This document shows, piece after piece, positions 31,845-41,906 of a DNA stretch of 64,000 nt (the first letter of the stretch is position 1; each line of letters opens with the position of its first letter). Origin of the DNA: Heteroscillospira sp050943935 (GTDB lineage: Bacteria; Bacillota; Clostridia; Oscillospirales; Oscillospiraceae); the NCBI GenBank assembly GCA_050943935.1, contig JBMNQC010000009.1, positions 1 to 64,000 on the forward strand, read 5' to 3'. The notes under the pieces were generated by a model that was given only the letters and a program-made list of their open reading frames with translations, was not told the origin of the DNA and ran no database searches. The position numbers were made by a program, and so were the translations under genes.

Positions 31845-33029
31845 TTAATGGTGGAACAGACGCATTCCTGTGAAGGCCATGGCCATACCGTACTCGTCGC
31901 ACTTGGCGATGACCAGGTCATCGCGGATGGAGCCGCCGGGCTCGGCGATGTAGCTCACGCCGCCCTTCTTTGCGCGCTCAATGTTGTCGGCAAAGGGGAA
32001 GAAAGCGTCGGAGCCCAGGGCCACGCCGGTCTTGGAATCCAGATATGCGCGGACCTCCTCGGCGGTGAGGTGGCTGGGCTGGGCGGTAAAGTACTTCTGC
32101 CAGTTGCCCTCGGCGCAGACGTCCTCCTCGTTGCCGTTGATGAAACCGTCAATGACGTTGTCACGCTCGGGGCGTCCGATAGTGGGCAGGAAGGGCAGGC
32201 CCAGAACGGCGGGATGCTGGCGCAGCCACCAGGTATCGGCCTTGCTGCCGGCCAGACGGGTGCAGTGTACGCGGGACTGCTGTCCGGCGCCCACGCCTAT
32301 GGCCTGACCGTCCACGGCGAAGCAGACGGAGTTGGACTGGGTGTACTTCAGGGTGATGAGAGCCACGATGAGGTCGCGCTTGGCGCTGTCGGGCAGCTCC
32401 TTGTTGGCGGTTACCACCTGCTCCAGCAGATGCTCGCCTATCTTGAAGTTGTTGCGGCCCTGCTCGAAGGTGATGCCGAATACCTGCTTGGTCTCCTGCT
32501 GGGCGGGAACGTAGCCGGCGTCTATCTTGACGATGTTGTAGCCGCCCTTGCGCTTGGTCTTGAGTATCTCCAGAGCCTCGTCGGTGTAGCCGGGGGCGAT
32601 AACGCCGTCGGACACCTCGCGCTTGATGAGGTTTGCGGTCATGGCGTCGCAGGTGTCGCTGAGGGCCACCCAGTCTCCAAAGGAGCACATACGGTCGGTG
32701 CCGCGGGCGCGGGCGTATGCGCAGGCCAGGGGGTTCTCATCCAGGCCGGGGATATCGTCCACAAAGCAGGCGCGCTTGAGCTCATCGCTCAGGGGCAGGC
32801 CCACGGCGGCGGAGGTGGGGCTCACATGCTTGAAGGAGGTGACCGCGGGCAGGCCCAGGGCCTCCTTCAGCTCCTTAACAAGCTGCCAGCTATTGAAGGC
32901 GTCCAGGAAGTTGATATAGCCGGGGCGGCCGTTGAGTATCTCGATGGGCAGCTCGCTGCCGTCGGCCATGTATATCTTGGCAGGCTTCTGATTGGGGTTG
33001 CAGCCGTATTTCAGCTCAAACTCTTTCAT
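31845..33029 (-). CDS. purH: Stand-alone AICAR transformylase (PurH C-terminal domain only)
   Basis: 394 residues covering only the AICAR formyltransferase domain (PF01808): ELKYGCNPNQKPAKIY at the start, the catalytic Lys67-His68 in TSFKHVSPTSAAVG, QQSRVHCTRLAGSKAD, SDAFFPFADNIERA and the ending ITEPGGS-like YIAEPGGSIRDD. Usual bacterial PurH is about 510 residues with an N-terminal MGS-like IMP cyclohydrolase domain, which is absent here. The missing step is supplied by the PurO-type gene directly upstream in the same operon (11-base gap). It transfers formyl from 10-formyl-THF to AICAR. RBS AGGAGAAAG. Confidence 0.95.
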   Translation of the reverse strand: MKEFELKYGCNPNQKPAKIYMADGSELPIEILNGRPGYINFLDAFNSWQLVKELKEALGLPAVTSFKHVSPTSAAVGLPLSDELKRACFVDDIPGLDENPLACAYARARGTDRMCSFGDWVALSDTCDAMTANLIKREVSDGVIAPGYTDEALEILKTKRKGGYNIVKIDAGYVPAQQETKQVFGITFEQGRNNFKIGEHLLEQVVTANKELPDSAKRDLIVALITLKYTQSNSVCFAVDGQAIGVGAGQQSRVHCTRLAGSKADTWWLRQHPAVLGLPFLPTIGRPERDNVIDGFINGNEEDVCAEGNWQKYFTAQPSHLTAEEVRAYLDSKTGVALGSDAFFPFADNIERAKKGGVSYIAEPGGSIRDDLVIAKCDEYGMAMAFTGMRLFHH

Positions 33030-33040
33030 GTTCTTTCTCC

Positions 33041-33721
33041 TTAGTCGTTTTTATTGATGATGCGGGCTTCCATATCACCGGTGGCGAGGTCGCGGTAGCA
33101 GGTGTAGAGGGAGACCTTGTTGTCCTCGTCCAGGTCGGCCCAGATTTCAGCGGTGAAGGCGTCGATGTCCTGGTCGCCTATGACAACGGGCTCGGGCTCA
33201 CCTGCGAAGGAGGGGATGGGATTTCCGTCGCCCTGATAGGTGTGGATGAAGTGGGCAAGGCCGGCCTGGCCGGGATACTCAAAGGTCTGACGCAGGCAGC
33301 CGGTGCCCTCGGCGTCGGCGGATTTGAGTATGTTCAGCTTGTAGCTGCCGTCGGGAGAGAGCAGGCCGGAGATGCGGGGGGTCCAGTTGGGACGGTCGGG
33401 CTCGAACTCGCGGGTACGCAGAGCCTGCTCCATGGGCAGTCCCTTCTCAAGGAACTCGCGGATGGTGTCGGTCTGATCTCCGTTTGTGACGATGAGGCCG
33501 CGGCCCACCTGGCGCACAGGATGATAGATGATGAGGCTGGGGTCCTCCATCTTGCTCTCGTCGAAGGCGCGGGTACGGATACCGTCGGGGCAGACCTCGA
33601 AGATGCGGTTGCGGGAGTTGACGCTGCGGCCCATAATGAAATAGGCCACAACGCTCTTATCGCCCGATGCGGTCTTGCCCAGAATAATACCTCTTCCGGG
33701 ATAGCTGTTTTTCTCTAGCAT
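33041..33721 (-). CDS. purO: PurO-type IMP cyclohydrolase
   Basis: 226 residues of the IMP cyclohydrolase family first defined in archaea (PF07826): NSYPGRGIILGKTASGDKSVVAYFIMGRSVNSRNRIF at the start (phosphate-binding Arg and Ser residues), then IIYHPVRQVGRGLIVTNGDQTDTI, then NWTPRISGLL. It closes FAICAR to IMP, the last step of purine synthesis, and is unrelated to the PurH N-terminal domain. ATG 33721 is selected for AGGAGG upstream and the family N-terminus; the longer frame runs back through the riboswitch terminator. It is followed by stand-alone purH, and together they replace bifunctional PurH. Confidence 0.92.
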   Translation of the reverse strand: MLEKNSYPGRGIILGKTASGDKSVVAYFIMGRSVNSRNRIFEVCPDGIRTRAFDESKMEDPSLIIYHPVRQVGRGLIVTNGDQTDTIREFLEKGLPMEQALRTREFEPDRPNWTPRISGLLSPDGSYKLNILKSADAEGTGCLRQTFEYPGQAGLAHFIHTYQGDGNPIPSFAGEPEPVVIGDQDIDAFTAEIWADLDEDNKVSLYTCYRDLATGDMEARIINKND

Positions 33722-33740
33722 AATAGTTCCTCCTGTTTCA

Positions 33741-33786
33741 AAATAAAAACCGGGCAGTCCTGTTTTTTGCAAAAGCAGGGCTGCCC
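33741..33786 (-). terminator. Terminator of the ZTP riboswitch expression platform
   Basis: On the minus strand, 11-base stem (33786-33776 with 33762-33752, one G-U) around a 13-base loop, followed by GGTTTTTATTTT. The 5' arm GGGCAG overlaps the last aptamer bases CTGGGC, so folding of the ligand-bound aptamer and of the terminator exclude each other. Confidence 0.85.
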
Positions 33787-33856
33787 AGACGGTCGACAAA
33801 AATCAAAGACGCCCGCTCCCATGTGGTTATTCCACGCATCCGTCAGTAACGGGGGC
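33783..33856 (-). promoter_or_regulatory. ZTP (pfl) riboswitch
   Basis: Minus strand. The 5' domain reads CCCCCGTTACTGACGGATGC, then hairpin GTGG-AATAA-CCAC, then GGGAGCGGGC, whose CGGG closes the CCCG of the first strand. After an A/T-rich linker the 3' domain reads TCGACCGTCTGGGC. The G/CCGACCG-x-CTGGGC ending and GGGAGCG are the diagnostic conserved parts of the ZTP/pfl motif. It senses ZTP/ZMP (AICAR nucleotides) and sits in front of purO-purH, the enzymes that consume ZMP. A terminator overlapping the last stem gives a genetic ON switch at high ZMP. Confidence 0.9.
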
Positions 33857-33862
33857 CTGTAT

Positions 33863-35311
<1,449 letters not shown>

Positions 35312-35316
35312 TTTTA

Positions 35317-36678
35317 CTACTCCTGGAAAATATCATTAAGGTCCAAAATGACCCTTCCCGCCAGACTGACAACTATGACGGTATCCCCCGGCACCGCGGT
35401 ATCACTACCGCCGGGTATTACAATTTTATCCATGTGATTTATGCAGGATATGAGGATATTGGGCTTTAGCTTTACATCCTTCAGCTGTATGCCCTTATAC
35501 TTGGTATGCTCGGTCACCCGCATCTCTATTGCCTCAACCTTGCCGTCCAGCAGATTATGGACGGAGATTACTCCGCTGCCGCCGGTATTCTGCATGGCAC
35601 GGACATAGCGGACGATATCCTGGGCGCACAGGTGCTTGGGGCTGACTATGCAGTCTATACCAGTCTCACGGAAAAGGTCCATATATTCCGTGCGGTTTAT
35701 CTTGGTTATAACCTGCGGCACTCCAACATGCTTGGCGTACATGGAAATGATAAGATTTTCCTCGTCCATATTGGTGAGTGCAACGACCGTATCCATCTGA
35801 CTGATATTCTCGGAGTTCAGCACGGTCTGGTTGGTACCGTCAGCGTTTATTATCGTGGCTTTCGGCAGCTTTTCGGCAAGCATGGTGCTTTTCTGGTCAT
35901 CCAGCTCTATTATTTTCACATTTGTGCCTGCTTTTATCAGGGACTCTGCCAGATACTGGGTTATGCGGCTGCCGCCTATCAGCATGGCGTTTTTTGAACG
36001 GCTCTGGCGCAGGCCTATGCTGCTGAGCAGCGCCACAAGCTGAGCCGTAGGCGCAGTAACATGTATACGGTCATATGCCTGAAGACGGAAGTTGCCGTCT
36101 GGTATAATGACGTCCGCGCCGCGCTGAATAGCGCACACCAGCACCTTTACCCGCAGCTTTTTGGGCAGCTCGGACAGAAGCACTCCGTCCAGAGCGCCGC
36201 CGGCGGCCACATCCAGCTCTACTATCTCCACGCGGCCCTTGGCAAAAGCGTCGCGCTTGAGAAAGCCCGGATACTGCATCAACCGGAAAATCTCCCGCGC
36301 CGTGCTCCACTCAGGATTGACATGGAGGCTCAGCCCCAGTTCGTCTCTGAGAAAATACATCTGCCTTGCATATTCCGGGTTACGCACCCGGGCAATGGCG
36401 TTCTGGCAGCCCAGCTTGCGCGCGATGATGCAGCAAATCATGTTCAGTTCATCCTGTGGCGTAGCCGCTATAAGCAGGTCGGCGCCGCCCACATCCGCCT
36501 GGCGCTGCAGTTCGAGACTGGCTCCGTTGCCATAAATAGTGAGCATATCCAGCGCTTCGCCAAGCTGCTTCACCACCCGGCGGTTGTTGTCTATAAGCAC
36601 AACATCATGTTCTTCGTGTGATAGTTGTGCCGCCAGCTCAGAACCGACTTTTCCGCCGCCTATAATTACGATTCTCAT
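35317..36678 (-). CDS. trkA: TrkA, cytosolic gating subunit of K+ uptake
   Basis: 453 residues with two RCK units: the first has IIGGGKVGSELAAQLS...VVLIDNN and GNGA, and the second begins MLIGGSRITQYLAESL...VKIIELDDQKS and has TNMDEENLI. Each is followed by an RCK_C/TrkA_C domain (GALDGVLLSELPKKLRV; KGIQLKDVKLKPNILI). It binds NAD(H)/ATP and controls TrkH. RCK_C domains are c-di-AMP targets in several Firmicutes, but binding cannot be read from this sequence. RBS AAGGAGCGGG before ATG 36678. Confidence 0.94.
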   Translation of the reverse strand: MRIVIIGGGKVGSELAAQLSHEEHDVVLIDNNRRVVKQLGEALDMLTIYGNGASLELQRQADVGGADLLIAATPQDELNMICCIIARKLGCQNAIARVRNPEYARQMYFLRDELGLSLHVNPEWSTAREIFRLMQYPGFLKRDAFAKGRVEIVELDVAAGGALDGVLLSELPKKLRVKVLVCAIQRGADVIIPDGNFRLQAYDRIHVTAPTAQLVALLSSIGLRQSRSKNAMLIGGSRITQYLAESLIKAGTNVKIIELDDQKSTMLAEKLPKATIINADGTNQTVLNSENISQMDTVVALTNMDEENLIISMYAKHVGVPQVITKINRTEYMDLFRETGIDCIVSPKHLCAQDIVRYVRAMQNTGGSGVISVHNLLDGKVEAIEMRVTEHTKYKGIQLKDVKLKPNILISCINHMDKIVIPGGSDTAVPGDTVIVVSLAGRVILDLNDIFQE

Positions 36679-36771
36679 GAATCCCGCTCCTTATCTGCAA
36701 TACCAGTATATCATATCGCAGTTCGCAGATTTTGACAACAGTTTATTCACAATTTCTGCCTACAATGCCTG

Positions 36772-36801
36772 TTGTAAATTATTATGAGTGCGTGGTATAA
36801 T
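36772..36801 (+). promoter_or_regulatory. Promoter of the FHA-FtsW run
   Basis: TTGTAA at 36772-36777, 18-base spacer, TATAAT at 36796-36801, about 38 bases before GTG 36840. Confidence 0.65.
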
Positions 36802-36839
36802 ATCTAATTGTATTGCCTTGTCATGGAAGGAGGCTTTTT

Positions 36840-38603
36840 GTGGATAATATTACCGATTTTCTGACCGGCATTAGCCTTGACGGCGGAATTCTGTCCCTTA
36901 TTTTGAGGGGAACACGATATATTCTTCCGGCGCTTGCTCTTTGGCTGCTGGTGCGCTGCGTATGCAGCATGCTGGCCGAGCAGTATGAGCCGGAGATATG
37001 GGGCTATCTCAAGCCGCCCCGCGGGCAGTTCATACCCATACGCCATTGGGAATGTGTTATAGGCCGCGCGCCGGGCTGTGACATAGTTTTGGAGCACCCC
37101 ACGGTATCGCGCAGCCATGCGGTCCTTATACGCAACAGCCGCGGAGTGTGGCGGCTTTACGACCTGGACAGCAAGGGCGGCGCCGCAGTAAACGGGCAGG
37201 CCGTGCCTGTGCGCGGAGCTGTAGTACAGACGGGGGACAGTATCACACTTTCGGACATAAGCCTGAAATTCGAGGGGCTGAGCGGTGAGCAGCTGGAGAT
37301 GCTTTCTTCCCGCCGCCACCGTCCGGGAGGGACCATATCCCCTGCGTTTTCCCTTTTCATACTCACAATGTTCCAATTTTTCCTGTCGGTTCAGTACCTG
37401 TTTTCCTCTGACGAGAAATATACAGCATCCATACTTCTGGCCTTTTGCGCCCTGAGCGTTACGCAGTGGTGCTACTATTTCATTATCCGCGCCATTCGCC
37501 GCACAGGGCTGGAGGTAGAGACCATAGCTTTTTTTCTCTGTACTCTGGGTACGGCTGTATGCGCAAGTTCCACACCTGAGGATATGCTGAAGCAAATGGT
37601 CCTGACTCTCGCCGGCATAATTCTGTTCTTCCTGCTCGGCTGGTGGCTGCGGGACCTGACAAGGGTCAAGCTCATGCGTCTGCCCATGACGCTCTGCGCC
37701 CTGGGCGCGCTGGGGGTAACGCTGGTTATGGGCAGCGAGCAATTCGGAGCGAAAAACTGGCTGCAGATAGGCGGCTTCTCCCTTCAGCCCTCTGAATTTG
37801 TCAAAATAGCCTATATCTATGCCGGCGCCGCCACTCTGGACAGGCTGTACCGCAACCAGAACCTTATCTTTTACATCGGCTTTTCCGCCGCCTGCGTGGG
37901 CGCTCTGGCGCTCATGGGCGACTTCGGCACAGCGCTGATATTTTTTGTGACCTTCCTGGTGATATCCTTTATGCGCTCAGGAAACATAGCCACCGTTGTG
38001 CTGGCCGTGAGCAGCGCGGGGCTGGCAGGCTTTTTGATGCTGAACATCAAGCCCCATATAGCTCAGCGCTTTGCAAGCTGGGGCCACATATGGGAGGATC
38101 CCTACGGCGCGGGTTTTCAGCAGACCAGAGCCCTTTCCGCCGCGGCGTCCGGAGGATTTTTCGGTGTGGGCGCGGGCGAGGGCTGGCTGCACGAAGTTTT
38201 TGCCGCCAATATGGATATGGTTTTCGCAATGCTCAGCGAGGAGCTGGGGCTTATAATAGCGCTCCTGGCGGTACTGGCCATAGTTGCGCTGGCTTTATTC
38301 ACGGTTAAAAACGCATCGGACGGGCGCTCGTCTTTTTATGTAATTGCCGCCTGCGCCGCCGTCAGCATGATGCTGACCCAGATGGCGCTGAACGTTTTCG
38401 GCTCCATGGACATACTGCCTTTCACCGGCGTGACCTTCCCCTTTGTGTCCAAGGGCGGAAGCAGTCTTATATCCTGCTGGGCCCTGCTGGCATTTATAAA
38501 AGCTTCGGATACCAGACAGAACGCCAGCTTTGTTGTAAAAGCCTCCTCCCTGTTTTCCGCAGAGGATTTTGAGGATGACGAAGAGGAGGAATACGAGGAA
38601 TGA
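36840..38603 (+). CDS. FHA domain fused to a SEDS (FtsW/RodA/SpoVE) glycosyltransferase
   Basis: 587 residues. One membrane helix (about 28-46) is followed by a forkhead-associated domain at about 72-146 with Gly75-Arg76, Ser90-Arg-Ser-His93 and Asn118-Gly119, the phosphothreonine-binding residues. A full SEDS domain follows from about 175 to 560: LQIGGFSLQPSEFVKI, DFGTALIFF, EDPYGAGFQQTRALSAAASGGFFGVGAGEGW, NMDMVFAMLSEELG (with the expected catalytic Asp) and TGVTFPFVSKGGSSL. SEDS proteins polymerise lipid II. The fused FHA suggests control by a Ser/Thr kinase such as PrkC (inference). The start is GTG with AAGGAGG 6 bases upstream. It overlaps the PBP gene by 4 bases. Confidence 0.92.
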   Translation: MDNITDFLTGISLDGGILSLILRGTRYILPALALWLLVRCVCSMLAEQYEPEIWGYLKPPRGQFIPIRHWECVIGRAPGCDIVLEHPTVSRSHAVLIRNSRGVWRLYDLDSKGGAAVNGQAVPVRGAVVQTGDSITLSDISLKFEGLSGEQLEMLSSRRHRPGGTISPAFSLFILTMFQFFLSVQYLFSSDEKYTASILLAFCALSVTQWCYYFIIRAIRRTGLEVETIAFFLCTLGTAVCASSTPEDMLKQMVLTLAGIILFFLLGWWLRDLTRVKLMRLPMTLCALGALGVTLVMGSEQFGAKNWLQIGGFSLQPSEFVKIAYIYAGAATLDRLYRNQNLIFYIGFSAACVGALALMGDFGTALIFFVTFLVISFMRSGNIATVVLAVSSAGLAGFLMLNIKPHIAQRFASWGHIWEDPYGAGFQQTRALSAAASGGFFGVGAGEGWLHEVFAANMDMVFAMLSEELGLIIALLAVLAIVALALFTVKNASDGRSSFYVIAACAAVSMMLTQMALNVFGSMDILPFTGVTFPFVSKGGSSLISCWALLAFIKASDTRQNASFVVKASSLFSAEDFEDDEEEEYEE

Positions 38604-39913
38604 AAAAGATAAAACGCAGAGCCTATTCAGCTCTGCTGCTTGCCGTGCTGGTGGTCGCGGGTATGGGCATATATGTATACCGCCTGGTAAACGAAGGTAG
38701 CGAGTGGGCAAGCTTCCGCGCCAATCAGACCATATACGAGGGCGGAGAGCTGAAATCCGGAACGGTTTACGACCGTAACGGCGTGGTGCTGGCCGGTTAT
38801 GAAAACGGGCAACGCGTATACCACGATGACCCCATAGTGCGCACGGCCAATCTGCACGCGGTGGGCGACTTTTCCGGCAACATAGGCTCCGGGGCCGTAA
38901 CCGTTTTTTCCGACAAGCTGGTGGGCTATGATATTGTCTCAGGTCTCAGCAAGGCCGAGGGTGGAGAGCTGCGCCTGACTATAGACAGCGCTTTAAATGC
39001 CGTGGCTTACAGCGGTCTTAACGGACGCAGAGGCGCCGTGCTGGTATTTGACTATACCACCGGCGATATAATCTGCATGACCAGCTCCGTGAGCTACGAC
39101 CCCATGAATGTGCCCGATCTGTCGGACCCGGCCTATGACGGCGCCTTTCTGAACCGCGGCATAAGCAGCACCTACACTCCCGGAAGCGTTTTCAAAATAA
39201 TCACTTTGGCCGCCGCCATCGAAAATCTGGATGACCTGTACACCCGCTCTTTCTGGTGTCCCGGCTATGTGGACGTGGCGGGAGTGCGTATAAACTGCTC
39301 CGGCACCCACGGCAGCCAGACAATAGAACAGGCCTTCGGCAACAGCTGCAACTGCGCCTTCGCGGAGCTGTCCCTGGATCTGGGGGCGGACACCATTGAA
39401 AAGTACGCTGAAAAATTCGGTTTGCTGGAACAGCTTGAGTTTGACGGCATATCCACGGCGGCGGGCCGCTATGACAAGGATGCCGACGGCTCCCCCGGTC
39501 TGGCCTGGTCCGGCATAGGACAGTATAACGACCTGGTCTCCCCATACGCCATGATGCGCCTTGTGGGCGCCGTGGCGGGCGGCGGCAGCTGTCCTGAGCC
39601 CCATCTTCTGCTGGACAGCAGCGGCGGAAGCGCCAAGCTGCTGAAAGCCGGCACAGCCGAGAAGCTCCGTGACTTCATGTCCTACAATGTGGTCAACAAC
39701 TACGGCACCTGGAATTTCCCCAATCTCTCCATCTGCGCCAAATCCGGCACGGCGGAGGTGGGCGACGGCACCTCCCACGCCTGGTTCGTGGGCTTTTTGG
39801 AGGACAGCGAGCACCCTTACGCCTTTGCCGTTGTGATAGAGCACGGCGGAGGTGGTCTCAGCCAGGCCGGCAGTCTGGCAAATCTGGTTTTACAGGAGGC
39901 CGTAAAGAAATAG
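38600..39913 (+). CDS. Penicillin-binding protein (class B-like transpeptidase)
   Basis: 437 residues with one N-terminal membrane helix (about 10-28), a short pedestal region (SGTVYDRNGVVLA, about 53-65) and a transpeptidase domain with Ser196-x-x-Lys199 in TPGSVFK, Ser249-Cys-Asn251 and Lys381-Ser-Gly-Thr384. It cross-links peptidoglycan. It is smaller than most class B PBPs and similar to the PbpA type of Actinobacteria and Clostridia, which is also encoded next to a SEDS gene. ATGA overlap with the FHA-SEDS gene makes the two a coupled polymerase/transpeptidase pair. Confidence 0.94.
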   Translation: MKKIKRRAYSALLLAVLVVAGMGIYVYRLVNEGSEWASFRANQTIYEGGELKSGTVYDRNGVVLAGYENGQRVYHDDPIVRTANLHAVGDFSGNIGSGAVTVFSDKLVGYDIVSGLSKAEGGELRLTIDSALNAVAYSGLNGRRGAVLVFDYTTGDIICMTSSVSYDPMNVPDLSDPAYDGAFLNRGISSTYTPGSVFKIITLAAAIENLDDLYTRSFWCPGYVDVAGVRINCSGTHGSQTIEQAFGNSCNCAFAELSLDLGADTIEKYAEKFGLLEQLEFDGISTAAGRYDKDADGSPGLAWSGIGQYNDLVSPYAMMRLVGAVAGGGSCPEPHLLLDSSGGSAKLLKAGTAEKLRDFMSYNVVNNYGTWNFPNLSICAKSGTAEVGDGTSHAWFVGFLEDSEHPYAFAVVIEHGGGGLSQAGSLANLVLQEAVKK

Positions 39914-39929
39914 TGCGGCTAATTTGACT

Positions 39930-41906
39930 ATGAAGCGAAACACCTTAAATTCTTTGATTTTTCTGCCTGCGGCGCTCGTCTACCTGGAGCTGTTCACCAA
40001 GCTGAGCTGCTTCGGCTCCGTAAGCTTCCAGGGCGCGGTATTTACTCTGCTGTTTTCCCTGTCCGCAGGCGCGCTGCTCACATGGCTCTGCGCCCTGGCG
40101 GGGGAGCGCGGCTTTTTCCCTGCTCTGCTGGGTATTTTGGCCGCGCTGTGCCTGCTGTTTGCCGTGCAAAACGTATATCACAGCATTTTCGGCGCTTTTC
40201 TAACTCTGCGCTCCGTTCTGGAGGCTCCGGATGTGCTGTCGGATTTCGGCCGGGAAGCACTTACCGGCATAGGCAGGGCGTGGAAAAGCATCCTCATGTG
40301 TGTTCTGCCTCTTTTTCTTGCCGTAATTCTGCGCAGGCATTTTGATTTTCCAGACGGGCACACCCGGCGGCGCAGGGTATTCTGCGTCTTTCTGCTGCTG
40401 CATGTTGCGGCGGTATGCTGCGTGTTTATAAACGGCAGAGGCGTGATAAGCCCCCGGTATCTCTACACCGGCAGCTTCATGCCGGAGCTGAGCACCCGCT
40501 ATTTCGGCGTGGTCACAGCCCTGCGGCAGGATATGGCCCAGCTTTTATTTCCGGCGGACAGCCTTCCGGAGCCTGAGGTGATACCTGGTCCCTCCCCCAC
40601 TCCCTCGCCCCAGGCTCCGGAAGATACGGAGGAGCCGGTATACGCCCCCAACGTGCTGCCCATAGATTTTTCCGCTCTGGCGGAGAGCGAAACGGATGAC
40701 TCCCTGCGCTCCATGCACAGCCACTTTGCCTCGGTTAATCCCACCATGCAAAACGAGTACACGGGGATGTTCGAGGGAAAAAACCTCATATGGATAGTGG
40801 CCGAGGGCTTTTCCGACCTGGCTCTGGACGAAACTCACACTCCCTCCCTGTATAAGCTGGCGAACTCCGGCTTTGTATTCAACAATTTCTACACCCCGAG
40901 CTGGGGCGTATCCACCAGCGACGGCGAATATGTGACCCTCACAGGACTGCTGCCCAAATCCGGCGTATGGAGCTTTTCCGAATCGGCCGAAAACAATATG
41001 GGCATGACCTTCGGCCGTATGCTCGGAGCCGGGGGCTATGAGTGCCGGGCATATCACGACCACACCTACACCTATTACGACAGGGACAAGAGCCATCCCA
41101 ACATGGGCTACGACTACAAGGCCGTGGGCAACGGTCTGGTAATGGAAAACGTGTGGCCCAACTCCGACCTTGAGATGATGCAAAAGACTGTTGGAGAATA
41201 TATAGGCGCCGATAAGTTCCACACCTATTACATGACGGTGAGCGGACATATGTACTACACCTTCGTAGGCAACACTCAGGCCTGGAAGCACCGGGACGAG
41301 GTCGCAGATCTCCCCTATTCGGAAAACTGCAGGGCCTATATAGCCTGCAACATGGAGTTCGACCTGGCTGTGGAATATCTGCTTGATGAGCTGGAAAAGG
41401 CCGGAAAGCTTGAGGACACAGTTATAGTCATAAGCGGCGACCACTACCCCTACGGCCTCACACAGTCCGAGATAGAGGAGATACGCGGCCAAAGCGTAGA
41501 CAGCTTTGAGCTGTACCGAAGCAGCCTTATCATATGGTGCGGCGATATGGATAAGCCCATAGAAATCGATAAGCCATGCTATGCCGCGGACATCATGCCA
41601 ACGCTGGCCAACCTGTTCGGACTGGACTACGACTCCCGGCTGCTTGCCGGGCGGGATATACTCTCCGACGAGCCGGGGCTGGTCATATTCGCAAACCGCA
41701 GCTTTATATCCGAGCTGGGGCGCTATGATTCCGCGAAGGATGAATTCACACCGGCGCCGGGAGCGGAAGTCCCCGAAAGCTACGCCAGGGATATGCTGTA
41801 CGGACGGGTGGAGGACGCCTTCACTTACTCCGCCGCTATTCTGGATAAAGACTACTATTCCGTTGTGCTGCCAGGCGCGGACGGCGGAGAAGATATGGTG
41901 AACTGA
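39930..41906 (+). CDS. LTA-synthase-like membrane sulfatase
   Basis: 658 residues. Five or so membrane helices fall in the first 190 residues, then a Pro/Glu-rich linker (VIPGPSPTPSPQAPEDTEEP, about 212-231). An extracellular sulfatase domain follows: NLIWIVAEGFSDLALD, TPSWGVSTSDGEYVTLTG with nucleophile Thr329, YHDHTYTYYDRDKSHPNMGYDY, YMTVSGHMYY and VIVISGDHYPYG. This is the LtaS arrangement, in which enzymes move glycerol-phosphate from phosphatidylglycerol. Related proteins modify other polymers. Position after a SEDS-PBP pair suggests an envelope role. No good ribosome site precedes ATG 39930, so the start is less sure. Confidence 0.88.
   Translation: MKRNTLNSLIFLPAALVYLELFTKLSCFGSVSFQGAVFTLLFSLSAGALLTWLCALAGERGFFPALLGILAALCLLFAVQNVYHSIFGAFLTLRSVLEAPDVLSDFGREALTGIGRAWKSILMCVLPLFLAVILRRHFDFPDGHTRRRRVFCVFLLLHVAAVCCVFINGRGVISPRYLYTGSFMPELSTRYFGVVTALRQDMAQLLFPADSLPEPEVIPGPSPTPSPQAPEDTEEPVYAPNVLPIDFSALAESETDDSLRSMHSHFASVNPTMQNEYTGMFEGKNLIWIVAEGFSDLALDETHTPSLYKLANSGFVFNNFYTPSWGVSTSDGEYVTLTGLLPKSGVWSFSESAENNMGMTFGRMLGAGGYECRAYHDHTYTYYDRDKSHPNMGYDYKAVGNGLVMENVWPNSDLEMMQKTVGEYIGADKFHTYYMTVSGHMYYTFVGNTQAWKHRDEVADLPYSENCRAYIACNMEFDLAVEYLLDELEKAGKLEDTVIVISGDHYPYGLTQSEIEEIRGQSVDSFELYRSSLIIWCGDMDKPIEIDKPCYAADIMPTLANLFGLDYDSRLLAGRDILSDEPGLVIFANRSFISELGRYDSAKDEFTPAPGAEVPESYARDMLYGRVEDAFTYSAAILDKDYYSVVLPGADGGEDMVN

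Noticed and set aside
31794..33044. 416-codon plus-strand frame opposite purH
   Set aside because: Complementary to a well-conserved enzyme gene; no domain or ribosome site.
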